Shown here: one piece after another, positions 54,854 to 62,982 of the stretch
How the letters are laid out: each line of letters starts with the position of its first letter
How positions within the stretch are numbered: position 1 is the first letter of the stretch
From: UBA1941 sp046329555
GTDB taxonomy: Bacteria > Bacteroidota > Bacteroidia > Chitinophagales > LD1
DNA length: 64,000 bases
Assembly (NCBI GenBank): GCA_046329555.1
Contig: JAXLUK010000001.1
Location: forward strand, 558,001-622,000
Direction: 5' to 3'
Program-made: the position numbers and the translations under genes
Notes under the pieces: model-generated
The model's database searches: none
Told to the model about the DNA's origin: nothing
Seen by the model: only the letters and a program-made list of their open reading frames with translations

Positions 54854-54986
54854 CCGGCAGAGGTGAATTATGGGCTTTCCCAGGTATGACCTATGAAGCG
54901 ATTCAAACCTCTGCCGGCTCTTTGAACAAGCATCAAATAGAAATTTAGGCTAACGGCCTATTATCAAGGGATTGATTGTGTTCAAA
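54854..54986 (+). ncRNA. Candidate bridge RNA of the IS110 element
   Basis: Upstream of the transposase there are two nested stem-loops. The first is an 11 bp perfect stem CCGGCAGAGGT / ACCTCTGCCGG (54854-54864 and 54907-54917) around a 42-base loop. The second is an 8 bp perfect stem TTTGAACA / TGTTCAAA (54921-54928 and 54979-54986) with an inner TAGGC/GCCTA hairpin. IS110 elements encode a bridge RNA in this position with two internal loops, one for the target and one for the donor. The match is in position and layout; loop sequences were not checked against target DNA. Confidence 0.6.
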
Positions 54987-55023
54987 GGCGTTATCATATT
55001 CAATCATTTTTAAAATTAAAAAC

Positions 55024-56034
55024 ATGAAGCAATTTTTTGTAGGAATTGATGTTTCGAAGGAGAAATTCGATGTTGCGGTCCTGGCCTCTGGAGTGAAGTG
55101 CCTGAGCGCTGTTTATCCAAACAATCTCAATGGCGTAAAGCAGCTCGTAACAGCACTCAAGCACTTCCCTGAATTTGAGTTAGGCAATGCGGTGTTTTGC
55201 TTAGAGCAGACGGGGATTTATGTCAATCACTTATTAGAGGGATTGCATAAAAGAGAGGCCATTGTTTGGTTAGAAAACCCTTTAAAAATCAAACAGAGCA
55301 ATAAACTAATGCGAGGCAAGAGCGACCAGATAGATGCGGAGATGATTGCTTGGTACGCTTTTAAAAATAAAGATGATTTAAAACGCTGGCAGCCCAAAAC
55401 GGCAGCATTTCAACGCCTCAAGCATCTATTCACCCTCCGCACCAGGCTAATCAGTAAAAAAAACAGCCTTTTAACTCCATTAAAAGAGGCCGATGGTTTT
55501 GTATCAAAGCAAGTGCTTCGGTTAGAGAAACGCTTGATGAAAGCAGCTGTCCAGGGAATAACCGAATCGCTCAAGCATATTGAAAAAGAAATTGCTGAGC
55601 TGATCGGACAAGATGAAAACATCAATCATCAATTTAAACTGTTGACTTCGGTTGAATCTATCGGGAAAGTAACAGCGCTTTATATGATATTGGCAACCAA
55701 TGAATTTAAGGATTTTTACTGTCCTAGAAAGTTTGCCTGCTATAGCGGTGTAGCACCATTAGAACATCGATCGGGTAGTAGTGTGAGAGGTAAAACCAGA
55801 GTATCACACTATGCCAATAAAACAATCAAGAGTCTTTTGCATCTAGCTGCCATGTCATCAATTGTACATTCCAAGGAAATGGAACATTACTATCGGCGCA
55901 TGGTCGCTTCTGGAAAGAACAAAATGTCCGTGATTAACGCTGTACGAAACAAGTTGATTCAAAGAATGTTTGCTGTCATAAGGGATAACCGGCCTTATGA
56001 AAAACGTTTGCCGATTGATTTGGTATTGCCATAG
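55024..56034 (+). CDS. IS110-family transposase
   Basis: 336 residues from the ATG at 55024; the more upstream start at 54976 overlaps the stem-loop RNA region. N-terminal RuvC-like DEDD domain with Asp9 in 'VGIDVSKEKFDVAV', 'CLEQTG' and 'KSDQIDAEMIAWYA'. The C-terminal Tnp2 domain 'SVESIGKVTALYMILA...YSGVAPLEHRSGSS' carries the conserved Ser. Full length, with no frameshift, so it may be active. Guided insertion by its bridge RNA is known for this family. Confidence 0.9.
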   Translation: MKQFFVGIDVSKEKFDVAVLASGVKCLSAVYPNNLNGVKQLVTALKHFPEFELGNAVFCLEQTGIYVNHLLEGLHKREAIVWLENPLKIKQSNKLMRGKSDQIDAEMIAWYAFKNKDDLKRWQPKTAAFQRLKHLFTLRTRLISKKNSLLTPLKEADGFVSKQVLRLEKRLMKAAVQGITESLKHIEKEIAELIGQDENINHQFKLLTSVESIGKVTALYMILATNEFKDFYCPRKFACYSGVAPLEHRSGSSVRGKTRVSHYANKTIKSLLHLAAMSSIVHSKEMEHYYRRMVASGKNKMSVINAVRNKLIQRMFAVIRDNRPYEKRLPIDLVLP

Positions 56035-56072
56035 AAATCGCTTAGCTACATTGCCAAGCCCTCCTATGCCCT

Positions 56073-56098
56073 CCACTGCAGAAACACAAACGTCAGGA
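56073..56098 (+). repeat. Right half of attC-like site, split by IS110 element
   Basis: CCACTGCAGAAACA (56073-56086) is the partner of TGTTTCTGCAATGG at 54645-54658, with one mismatch in 14. GTCAGGA (56092-56098) follows after five bases, as R' would. Without the insert the two halves would make a hairpin of attC type. Confidence 0.4.
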
Positions 56099-56140
56099 TA
56101 TGAAATAACCGTGTTTAATTCTGCTTTCCACTAAAATTCA

Positions 56141-56223
56141 CTCCATCTCGCGCGGGTCTTAAGCGCTCCATCTCGCGCGGGTCTTTTTCCCGCGAGACTT
56201 GCACAGCAGTCTCGTGGGAAAAA
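56141..56223. repeat. 20 bp direct repeat and adjoining 16 bp hairpin
   Basis: CTCCATCTCGCGCGGGTCTT occurs at 56141-56160 and again at 56166-56185. The second copy runs into TTTTTCCCGCGAGACT (56184-56199), paired with AGTCTCGTGGGAAAAA (56208-56223), with one mismatch over 16. This looks like a small folded mobile or regulatory repeat. Nothing else of note is seen in 56099-56640; frames there look non-coding. Confidence 0.55.
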
Positions 56224-56246
56224 GTAGATGCGTTGTAACCGCATCC
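56197..56246. repeat. Dispersed repeat, copy 1 of 3
   Basis: ACTTGCACAGCAGTCTCGTG, followed by a GGGAAAAAGTAGATGCG block and GTAACCGCATCC. A near copy lies at 59432-59479 beyond the collagen-like gene and a shorter one at 56392-56432, so the repeats bracket the gene at 56645-59239. Confidence 0.55.
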
Positions 56247-56391
56247 TGCGCCAGACTTTGGCTTTTTTTGTAGCAACCTTTCGTTAGCAAACAAATTAAT
56301 GGAACTACTACTCCCTCTGGTCGTAGTTTCTAACGATACCTTGCGAGTACAGCGCAATGCAGCCCTAACTTCGCGCAGTTTATGCCCGGCG

Positions 56392-56432
56392 TGTCTAGTG
56401 AAAAAAAGTAGCTGCGTTGGGTAACCGCATCC
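56392..56432. repeat. Dispersed repeat, partial copy
   Basis: TGTCTAGTGAAAAAAAGTAG followed by CTGCGTTGGGTAACCGCATCC. It matches the middle and end of the copy at 56197-56246. Confidence 0.5.
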
Positions 56433-56644
56433 AGCGCGCATCAGCAGGGTGATTTCTTGACTCCGTTCAGCGTTTCGCAGGTAATAGCTGCCCATCGTGA
56501 TTGCGTTCCTGATACCCGTGCCTGATATTTCAGCTCACCTACGTAGCCCCAGATGAGAAAATATGTCACGCTAACCAAATGCAAGGCATCCCGATATCGC
56601 AGCGCTACAATCAACTGCCAATTGCGTTACAAAAAGAAGTGCGC

Positions 56645-59239
56645 CTAATTCAGCGGACGGGCAATAATGTACGAACCTTCGCGTACCCGCAGATCGATAG
56701 TGGTATTTCCGGTGCCGCGCGCAACCTGAACGGAGAGTGTTCCGGCCGTGGTGGTATTAAAAATGCCATTGATGATATACTTCGGCGCCGGAGAGGTGGT
56801 CCAGTTAGATGGGCCGCCGGTAACCGTTTCATAATTAAAGAAGGTTGTATTTGATACACTGGTCAGATTGGGATAATTGGAACTTACCTCCATGCCATAA
56901 GTCATATTGGCATCACCGGTGTACTTCAGCTGCGCATTTCCGGCGCCGCTAACCGCACCCGAGCGGTGACCCAGTACCAACACCTGTATGTAATATGATT
57001 TGTTCGCTTGTAAACTAACTGACATCATATCGCTAAACGTGGAAGAATTGACTAAAGTTTCTGTCGGTTTTACCGTATAAATTACGGTTGCGCCCGGACC
57101 GGTTGCGCCCGTTGCGCCTGTTGCACCTGTGGCACCATTGCTTCCGGCTGGGCCCGTAGCTCCCGTTGCCCCGTTATTACCATTTGCGCCAGTTGCACCT
57201 GTGGCGCCTGTGGCACCATTGCTTCCCGCTGAGCCCGTGGCTCCCGTTGCCCCGTTATTACCATTTGCGCCTGTGGCACCTGTAGCGCCAGTTAAACCAT
57301 TGCTTCCGGCTGCGCCAGTTGCACCTGTGGCGCCTGTGGCACCATTGCTTCCTGCTGGGCCCGTGGCTCCTGTTGCCCCGTTATTACCATTTGCGCCTGT
57401 GGCACCTGTAGCGCCAGTTAAGCCATTGCTTCCGGCTGCGCCAGTTGCACCAGTTGCGCCTGTAGCTCCTGTTGCACCATCGTTACCATTCGCACCCGTG
57501 GCACCATCGTTGCCGTTCGCTCCTGTTGCGCCCGTTGCGCCATCATTGCCATTCGCGCCAGTTGCTCCTGTTGCTCCTGTTGCACCATCGTTACCATTCG
57601 CACCAGTTGCGCCTGTCTCTCCTGTTGCACCCGTTGCACCATCATTACCATTCGCTCCAGTGGCGCCTGTTGCTCCCGTGGCACCATCGTTGCCGTTTGC
57701 ACCTGTTGCTCCCGTTGCGCCATCATTACCATTCGCTCCAGTGACGCCTGTTGCACCCGTGGCACCATCGTTTCCGTTCGCTCCTGTTGCACCAGTTGCG
57801 CCATCATTACCATTCGGTCCAGTGGCGCCTGTTGCTCCCGTGGCACCATCGTTTCCATTCGCACCCGTTGCGCCCGTCTCTCCGGTTGCGCCCGTTGCAC
57901 CATCATTACCATTCGCACCGGTTGCGCCTGTGGCACCGGTTGCGCCAGTTAAGCCATTGCTTCCGGCTGCGCCTGTTGCACCTGTTGCGCCAGTTAAGCC
58001 ATTGCTTCCGGCTGCGCCAGTTGCACCTGTTGCGCCATCATTACCATTCGCTCCAGTGGCGCCTGTCGCACCCGTGGCACCATCGTTTCCATTCGCACCC
58101 GTTGCGCCCGTCTCTCCGGTTGCGCCCGTTGCACCATCATTACCGTTCGCACCGGTTGCACCAGTGGCACCGGTTGCGCCAGTTAAGCCATTGCTTCCGG
58201 CGGCGCCTGTTGCACCTGTGGCGCCTGTAGCTCCTGTTGCACCATCATTACCATTCGCTCCAGTGGCACCATCGTTTCCGTTCGCACCAGTTGCGCCTGT
58301 CGCTCCTGTGGCACCATCATTGCCATTCGCGCCTGTTGCGCCCGTTGCACCATCATTACCATTCGCACCGGTTGCGCCTGTCTCTCCTGTTGCGCCCGTT
58401 GCACCATCATTACCATTCGCTCCTGTGGCGCCTGTTGCGCCCGTTGCGCCATCATTACCATTCGCTCCTGAAGCGCCAGTTGCTCCTGTTGCGCCTGTGG
58501 CACCATCGTTGCCGTTCGTACCGGTTGCGCCTGTCTCTCCTGTTGCGCCTGTCGCTCCCGTGGCACCATCATTGCCATTCGCGCCCGTTGCGCCAGTTAA
58601 GCCATTGCTTCCGGCGGCGCCTGTTGCACCTGTGGCGCCTGTAGCTCCTGTTGCACCATCATTACCATTCGCTCCTGTAGCGCCAGTTGCACCTGTAGCT
58701 CCTGTTGCACCATCGTTTCCGTTCGCACCGGTTGCGCCTGTGGCACCTGTTGCGCCGTCGTTACCATTCGCCCCTGTTGCTCCTGTAGTGCCTGTCACGC
58801 CATTGCTTCCGGCTGCGCCAGTAGCACCCGTTGCACCCGTAATACCGCTGCCGCTGGTTGCCGCATACATCGCAAACGGAACACTTAATAGCTGTGACGT
58901 GCCCATATCAACAAAACTGGTGCCTCCCGCAGGATCAATCTCTACCTGCAAATACTTCGCACCGGTGTTCCAACTAACCGTCTGAAGATTACCCACCGCG
59001 CCAATGGCTAACGTAATTAATCCCTGGGCAGTAGTAGTGGCTTGTTGTGTTTCCTGAAAAACAATGGTGCCCGTAGGGGTGCCATCGTGAATGCGAAAAC
59101 GAACAGCAACCGAGGTGTTACCCGCAAGTGGCTTGTTGGAGGCATCGCGCACAATGGCCTGATAATTAATTTGCGCCGGAATTTGTGCGAACGCAAGAGT
59201 GTACATGGCCATTAAGGCGAGCAGTAAAATGTTTTTCAT
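56645..59239 (-). CDS. Secreted collagen-like (GNDGATGAT)n protein
   Basis: 864 residues. Signal peptide (MKNILLLALMAMYTLAFAQ), an N-terminal domain like that of 41475-43544 ('QINYQAIVRDASNKPLAGN'), then ~590 residues of Gly-x-y triplets built mainly from the nine-residue unit GNDGATGAT, with AGSNGL variants. A ~140-residue beta-rich end follows ('SYYIQVLVLGHRSG', 'SYIIARPLN'). Its head is unrelated to the C1q-like head of the other. Highly repetitive DNA means that length may vary between strains and that the assembly should be checked. Likely a surface fibre. Confidence 0.82.
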   Translation of the reverse strand: MKNILLLALMAMYTLAFAQIPAQINYQAIVRDASNKPLAGNTSVAVRFRIHDGTPTGTIVFQETQQATTTAQGLITLAIGAVGNLQTVSWNTGAKYLQVEIDPAGGTSFVDMGTSQLLSVPFAMYAATSGSGITGATGATGAAGSNGVTGTTGATGANGNDGATGATGATGANGNDGATGATGATGATGANGNDGATGATGATGATGAAGSNGLTGATGANGNDGATGATGATGETGATGTNGNDGATGATGATGASGANGNDGATGATGATGANGNDGATGATGETGATGANGNDGATGATGANGNDGATGATGATGANGNDGATGANGNDGATGATGATGATGAAGSNGLTGATGATGATGANGNDGATGATGETGATGANGNDGATGATGATGANGNDGATGATGAAGSNGLTGATGATGAAGSNGLTGATGATGATGANGNDGATGATGETGATGANGNDGATGATGATGPNGNDGATGATGANGNDGATGATGVTGANGNDGATGATGANGNDGATGATGATGANGNDGATGATGETGATGANGNDGATGATGATGANGNDGATGATGANGNDGATGANGNDGATGATGATGATGAAGSNGLTGATGATGANGNNGATGATGPAGSNGATGATGATGAAGSNGLTGATGATGANGNNGATGATGSAGSNGATGATGATGANGNNGATGATGPAGSNGATGATGATGATGPGATVIYTVKPTETLVNSSTFSDMMSVSLQANKSYYIQVLVLGHRSGAVSGAGNAQLKYTGDANMTYGMEVSSNYPNLTSVSNTTFFNYETVTGGPSNWTTSPAPKYIINGIFNTTTAGTLSVQVARGTGNTTIDLRVREGSYIIARPLN

Positions 59240-59298
59240 GGCAGTTTTTTAGTGGCGAGGGCATTCAAATAAACTTGGATTAAAAATCCCCTCCTGGC

Positions 59299-59306
59299 CA
59301 AAGGTA
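59299..59306 (-). promoter_or_regulatory. -7 promoter element of the second collagen-like gene
   Basis: TACCTTTG on the minus strand fits TAnnTTTG, 60 bp upstream of the start codon at 59239. No TTG at the usual -33 spacing was found. Confidence 0.4.
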
Positions 59307-59431
59307 GGACAAATCCGGACTTATTTATTTTATTTTATATGCGACGCAGCAGCCGAAGTTGACATGGCAAAGAGACTTCGATGGTTGGCAGTTAGTTCAT
59401 CGATCTCGCTCATCTCAAGTGCTCCCACCAA

Positions 59432-59479
59432 ACTTGCAGCAGTCTCATGGGAAAAAGTAAATACGATGTAAACGCATCC
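59432..59479. repeat. Dispersed repeat, copy 2 of 3
   Basis: ACTTGCAGCAGTCTCATGGG followed by AAAAAGTAAATACGATG and TAAACGCATCC. About four fifths identical by eye to the copy at 56197-56246. The 59240-59629 stretch holds no other recognisable feature apart from the promoter. Confidence 0.55.
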
Positions 59480-59629
59480 CTGACATATCAGTAAAACAGC
59501 CAACCGCTCAATTCCCCCCCAATTCACAGCGCTTCCCATTCCCAGTAGCCTCAACCAGTGCGGGCAAAACCGGAAACTGGCGGTAGTGCCCTCCCTTGCG
59601 CCTTAGGCCATTCTGCTTACCTTCGCCTG

Positions 59630-60478
59630 ATGATACGCATTACCCTGGGCGGGGTGCCCGAACATTTTAATTTGCCGCTGGAGCTGGCCCTGGAAGCGGG
59701 CTGGTTTACTGAGGTAGGCTTAGACGTGCAATGGACGTACTATCCGGGGGGTACGGGCGCCATGACGCGCGCTCTGGGCGAGGGAGCGCTGGATATGGCC
59801 ATCTTACTCACCGAGGGTTTTGTGGCCGCAGCCGCACAGGGCTTGCCTGCCGTATTGGTGAAAACCTGGGTGGAATCGCCCCTGGTGTGGGGCATCTACA
59901 GCGGCGCACACAGCGCTACGCATAGTATCTACGACCGTACCCCCAAGCAATACGCCATCAGCCGCCACGGCTCGGGATCGCACCTGATGGCGCTCATCCA
60001 TGCCGCCCAGCGCGGCGAGGTGCCCGCGCCCGAACAGTTTACCGTAGTGAATAGCATTGAATGCGCCGTGGCCAGCTTAACGGCCGGCCAAACCCAGGTG
60101 TTTTATTGGGAACAACTGATGACCCAGCAATATGTGGCCGGCAAACAACTCAAGAACATCGGCAGTTTTCAGGCGCCCTGGTCGGGATTTTTAGTGGCCG
60201 CCGGCACCGCCGCCTGGCAGCAAAAACGCACGGCCTTGCAGCAGGTACTGGCCGTGATGAACCGGGCGGCGCAAACCTTTCCGGCGCAACCCCATTTTCA
60301 GCAGCAGCTACAGCAGCGCTTCGGGCTGGCACCGGCCGATACCGCACCCTGGCTGCAACATACGGTGTGGAATACCGGCTATGATGTGAAAACCGGCGGC
60401 CTCTACCGCGCCGCCGCTGAACTGAAAAAACTACTGCCCGATGGCAACTATGAGGCAGTGGAGCAGTGGCTAGGGTAA
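59630..60478 (+). CDS. NMT1/SsuA-like substrate-binding protein lacking a signal peptide
   Basis: 282 residues from the ATG at 59630, which begins the fold directly (MIRITLGGVPEHFNLPLELA). The 'LALEAGWFTEVGLDVQW' and 'GTGAMTRALGEGALDMAI' segments match periplasmic binding proteins of the NMT1/THI5-SsuA type. There is no signal peptide or lipobox, and no permease or ATPase gene nearby, so it may be a cytoplasmic ligand-binding protein or a lone component. TACCTTCG four bases before the ATG resembles a -7 element with one mismatch. Its 3' end overlaps the convergent gene by 9 bp. Confidence 0.75.
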   Translation: MIRITLGGVPEHFNLPLELALEAGWFTEVGLDVQWTYYPGGTGAMTRALGEGALDMAILLTEGFVAAAAQGLPAVLVKTWVESPLVWGIYSGAHSATHSIYDRTPKQYAISRHGSGSHLMALIHAAQRGEVPAPEQFTVVNSIECAVASLTAGQTQVFYWEQLMTQQYVAGKQLKNIGSFQAPWSGFLVAAGTAAWQQKRTALQQVLAVMNRAAQTFPAQPHFQQQLQQRFGLAPADTAPWLQHTVWNTGYDVKTGGLYRAAAELKKLLPDGNYEAVEQWLG

Positions 60479-61918
60479 TACACCCGCTTTTTGCTGCACG
60501 TAGTGGTGAAAGGGAATGGCATCTATGGCGCGAATATGCCAGGGATGCAACTGTTCTAACTGTGCCACTTCAGGCAACAGGGTGGTCAGGCCGGCAGGAT
60601 GAAACTGTTGCGCCGCCCAGGTTTTAAGAAGGTTAGCGATGGCCTGGGCCCGTGCTACATACGGCTGATGCCGCAGGGGTTGTAATTGGCGGTGTAGTAC
60701 AGCAATACGGCCCCCGGCCAACTCTAAATCACCTGCTTCAATAAAGGTAAGGATCTCCAAATAACGGAGTCGTAGCATTTCCACTCGGGGAGTGGTAGGA
60801 GGCAAACATAGGGCACTAATCAGGCGGGCAACAGCGGTGAATTGTTGCTTGCTGAATAGCACACAAGCCTTTTTAAATAACCATGCTGAATAGATCGGGG
60901 ATTCTTTATCTAATGCCTTGGATTTTAAGGCGGTCTCCACATCCTTCTCCGCGCATTCTTTTAGGCCGGAATGAAAATGAGCGTAAAACAGATTACCAAG
61001 TGCGATAAGTTGATTATGGGACCCTCTTCGAAACAATTCATATGATTTCTGGCCACAATCAATGGCAGATTGATAATTTCCGAGTTCAATGAAAATTTCT
61101 GAAAGCAGCATATTACATCCGGCAATGTTTGTCTTATTGTTTAGTGCTTCATTTGAAGTTGAGAAGGATAAAAGCTCTTGCGCATTTGCGAGCGCTAAAT
61201 GATAATTACACTTTTCAGTTTCTAAGAAAACAACAGATTTTAAGTAAAGAAACCTTGCGTTTGCAAGCATTGATTCGTCTGCAAAAATCTTCAGTTGCCC
61301 AAGCACTTGGGTAATTTCAGCCAACCGATTTTTGTCTTCTCCGCTAAAATCAAGAAACAACTTCCTGATCTTAGTTTTGAAATAAACTATTTGTGTAAGC
61401 AAGCTTGAGAACTGATTAAACCGATCAGTTAACAGTTTAAGGGAGGAAATAGGGTGGTTAGGGTTCTCTAATTCCAAACTTAATAAGGTTAGTTTCTCAC
61501 TAAGTAATTCATAGGTATCAAATAATTTATGAAGTTTAATGCTGAGTTTTTGTGCTTGTTTCAAGGCACCAATGGCCATCAGATGCCTATAAGTTGCCAG
61601 TCCATAATGCGCTTGCAGAAACACCCTGGGGTTAGGGCTTAGCGATTGACTATGGGTGGCGGTAAGGGCACTGAGCAGTTGTACATCTTGTTCCAACCGC
61701 TCCAGCAGTTTTCGGGCAGCGGCGGTTTTGGCGGGGTTGCGGTATAGGTGCTGCGCCACCTCCTCTACCGTAGCCGTTGGTCGCGCTAACAACAGCTCAT
61801 ACGCCTGCAAGGGCAGGCTGCCGCGCCCTTCCTGCGCCAGGTAGCGCAAATAGCCGTGTACGCGCGCGTGCTCATACGGCTTGAGGTAATGGATCAGTTC
61901 GGCTAAGGTTGGCTGCAT
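60470..61918 (-). CDS. Helical-repeat (TPR-like) protein of unknown function
   Basis: 482 residues, no signal peptide or membrane helix. Entirely helical in appearance with several TPR-like pairs, for example 'ALANAQELLSFS', 'LGNYQSAIDCGQKSYELF' and 'AVARLISALCLPP'. The central ~200 residues are richer in Lys/Asn and lower in GC than the ends, suggesting uneven evolution. It is convergent with the binding protein (9 bp overlap) and 14 bp from the lipoprotein gene on its other side. No function is recognised. Confidence 0.7.
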   Translation of the reverse strand: MQPTLAELIHYLKPYEHARVHGYLRYLAQEGRGSLPLQAYELLLARPTATVEEVAQHLYRNPAKTAAARKLLERLEQDVQLLSALTATHSQSLSPNPRVFLQAHYGLATYRHLMAIGALKQAQKLSIKLHKLFDTYELLSEKLTLLSLELENPNHPISSLKLLTDRFNQFSSLLTQIVYFKTKIRKLFLDFSGEDKNRLAEITQVLGQLKIFADESMLANARFLYLKSVVFLETEKCNYHLALANAQELLSFSTSNEALNNKTNIAGCNMLLSEIFIELGNYQSAIDCGQKSYELFRRGSHNQLIALGNLFYAHFHSGLKECAEKDVETALKSKALDKESPIYSAWLFKKACVLFSKQQFTAVARLISALCLPPTTPRVEMLRLRYLEILTFIEAGDLELAGGRIAVLHRQLQPLRHQPYVARAQAIANLLKTWAAQQFHPAGLTTLLPEVAQLEQLHPWHIRAIDAIPFHHYVQQKAGVLP

Positions 61919-61932
61919 GGGGTAAAAAAAGG

Positions 61933-62247
61933 CTATTTCTTGCTACAGCTATACCGCCCGCCCTGGCCGTGGTACGCCAGGTAGTAATCTTCGCCTTCGG
62001 CATTGGTGCAGTATTCGTCTTTGTAGGTGCCCTTGCTGGTATCGCATTGGTAGCCCTGCGTTTGCAGGGTTTTGAGCTGGCCGGCGCTCCACAGGCTGTC
62101 GCTGCTGCAGCGCTGGCGGGTGTCGGCCAGCGTATCGGCCTGGTACAATTTACAGGTATAGCACCGGTCGGTACACACATAACACTTCTGGCAACCGGCT
62201 AAGGCCCAGGCGCCTGCTAGTAGGGTCATCATCGCTAGTATCCGCAT
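61933..62247 (-). CDS. Small cysteine-rich lipoprotein
   Basis: 104 residues from the ATG at 62247 (MRILAMMTLLAGAWALAGC): a lipobox LAGC with the lipid-attachment Cys at 19. Seven or eight further Cys ('CQKCYVCTDRCYTC', 'QRCSSD', 'YQCDTS', 'DEYCTN', 'RYSCSKK') are likely to pair or bind a metal. It has its own promoter (62253-62283) placed so that transcription begins at or next to the start codon. Function unknown. Confidence 0.75.
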   Translation of the reverse strand: MRILAMMTLLAGAWALAGCQKCYVCTDRCYTCKLYQADTLADTRQRCSSDSLWSAGQLKTLQTQGYQCDTSKGTYKDEYCTNAEGEDYYLAYHGQGGRYSCSKK

Positions 62248-62252
62248 AAAGC

Positions 62253-62283
62253 CAAACCTACCACTTTTTTCCGGCTCCCACAA
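62253..62283 (-). promoter_or_regulatory. Promoter of lipoprotein gene (near-leaderless)
   Basis: Minus-strand TTG (62283-62281), a 20 nt spacer and TAGGTTTG (62260-62253) fit the Bacteroidota -33/-7 pattern. The ATG follows five bases later. It is back-to-back with the promoter of the small RNA on the plus strand. Confidence 0.6.
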
Positions 62284-62309
62284 TTTAACATTTCTTAACA
62301 ATATTGGAC

Positions 62310-62338
62310 TTGTGGTATCAAAAAGTTGCGTATATTTG
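62310..62338 (+). promoter_or_regulatory. Promoter of stand-alone small RNA
   Basis: TTG at 62310-62312, an 18 nt spacer, and TATATTTG at 62331-62338: an exact match to the Bacteroidota TTG/TAnnTTTG pattern. No start codon of a gene follows; the next structure is a terminator at 62389-62418. Confidence 0.7.
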
Positions 62339-62343
62339 CATCA

Positions 62344-62418
62344 GCAATCAACGCCAAGGGGCGATTAAAATATAGGTTTAGGGTGAAGGGTCTCGCGAAA
62401 GCGAGGCCTTTTTTTTTT
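62344..62418 (+). ncRNA. Candidate small RNA of about 75 nt
   Basis: From the predicted start near 62344, a small CGCC/GGCG hairpin (62352-62363) with AAT/ATT outer pairs is followed by a single-stranded purine/T-rich stretch and a terminator hairpin. No coding frame fits. The two signals bracket a compact transcript that is unlikely to be an mRNA leader because no plus-strand gene follows for 1.5 kb. Its identity is unknown. Confidence 0.6.
62389..62418 (+). terminator. Rho-independent terminator of the small RNA
   Basis: Stem GGTCTCGC / GCGAGGCC (one G-T pair) with a GAAA tetraloop, followed by ten T. Standard intrinsic terminator on the plus strand. Confidence 0.85.
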
Positions 62419-62982
62419 GCCCCTTATCCGGCCACCCGGGTACGGCGGCCAGGCCATCAGGCACAGCACGCCACCATAAACGGAATAAGGCAAATGTTAA
62501 ATAGGTCTGCGATGCTGCGCCATAGCTAATGGCAAGGGCAAATGGATAAGCGCTACAATAGCGGTCAATAACAACCACAACCAGCTCGGGCAAAGGGGTT
62601 TTACCGGCAGATCCCGCTGCGAAATACAGAGGACAATAGCTTTAACGTGCAGCGCAGCGTGCGTGGCCGTAGTACGAAATATTGCGCTATAGCGGAAGGG
62701 GTGGAATTGATGAAGATAACTGTTAGGTTATTACCGAAGGCGGGGCACATCAGCAATACTGTTGATTTCAAAAACTAAAGTTTGGTCAAGTACTGAACTG
62801 CAATAGTAGCAGGTCATCCCCGCTTTTGGCAATGCCCTGTTATGGGGTAACCTTCTTTCGCTGTCCTACATACGTCTGTCCATTGTGCTGTGTCCATATG
62901 CGTTTGCTTGCAGGCTCTTTTGCAAAACATGCCTTGAGCCTGCGCTTGTGCGGTTTTACAAATGTGTCACCACCTGCGTTGG
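62419..62982. other. Intergenic region, mostly featureless
   Basis: 564 bp with no convincing gene. At 62714-62845 there is an attC-like palindrome. Its arms GGTTATTACCGAAGGCGGGG (62726-62745) and CCCCGCTTTTGGCAATGCCC (62818-62837) pair over about 14 of 20 positions, with outer boxes AGATAAC and GTTATGG. The remainder looks ordinary. Confidence 0.5.

Larger units (their letters stand above)
54659..56072 (+). mobile_element. IS110-family insertion sequence (ends approximate)
   Basis: An IS110-type transposase gene with about 240 bp of structured non-coding DNA before it. IS110 elements lack classical inverted repeats, so exact ends cannot be read. The limits are set by the halves of a split palindrome on either side (54645-54658 and 56073-56086), which suggest the element sits in an attC-like site. 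The true left end is probably between 54760 and 54850. Confidence 0.6.

Noticed and set aside
56115..56495. Minus-strand frame of 126 codons
   Set aside because: It spans the direct repeat, hairpin and dispersed repeat copies; there is no protein-like composition or promoter.
57129..58985. Long plus-strand open frame rich in PVAPVAP
   Set aside because: It is the reverse frame of the collagen-like GAT repeats; its low-complexity sequence has no start signal and covers the repeat only.
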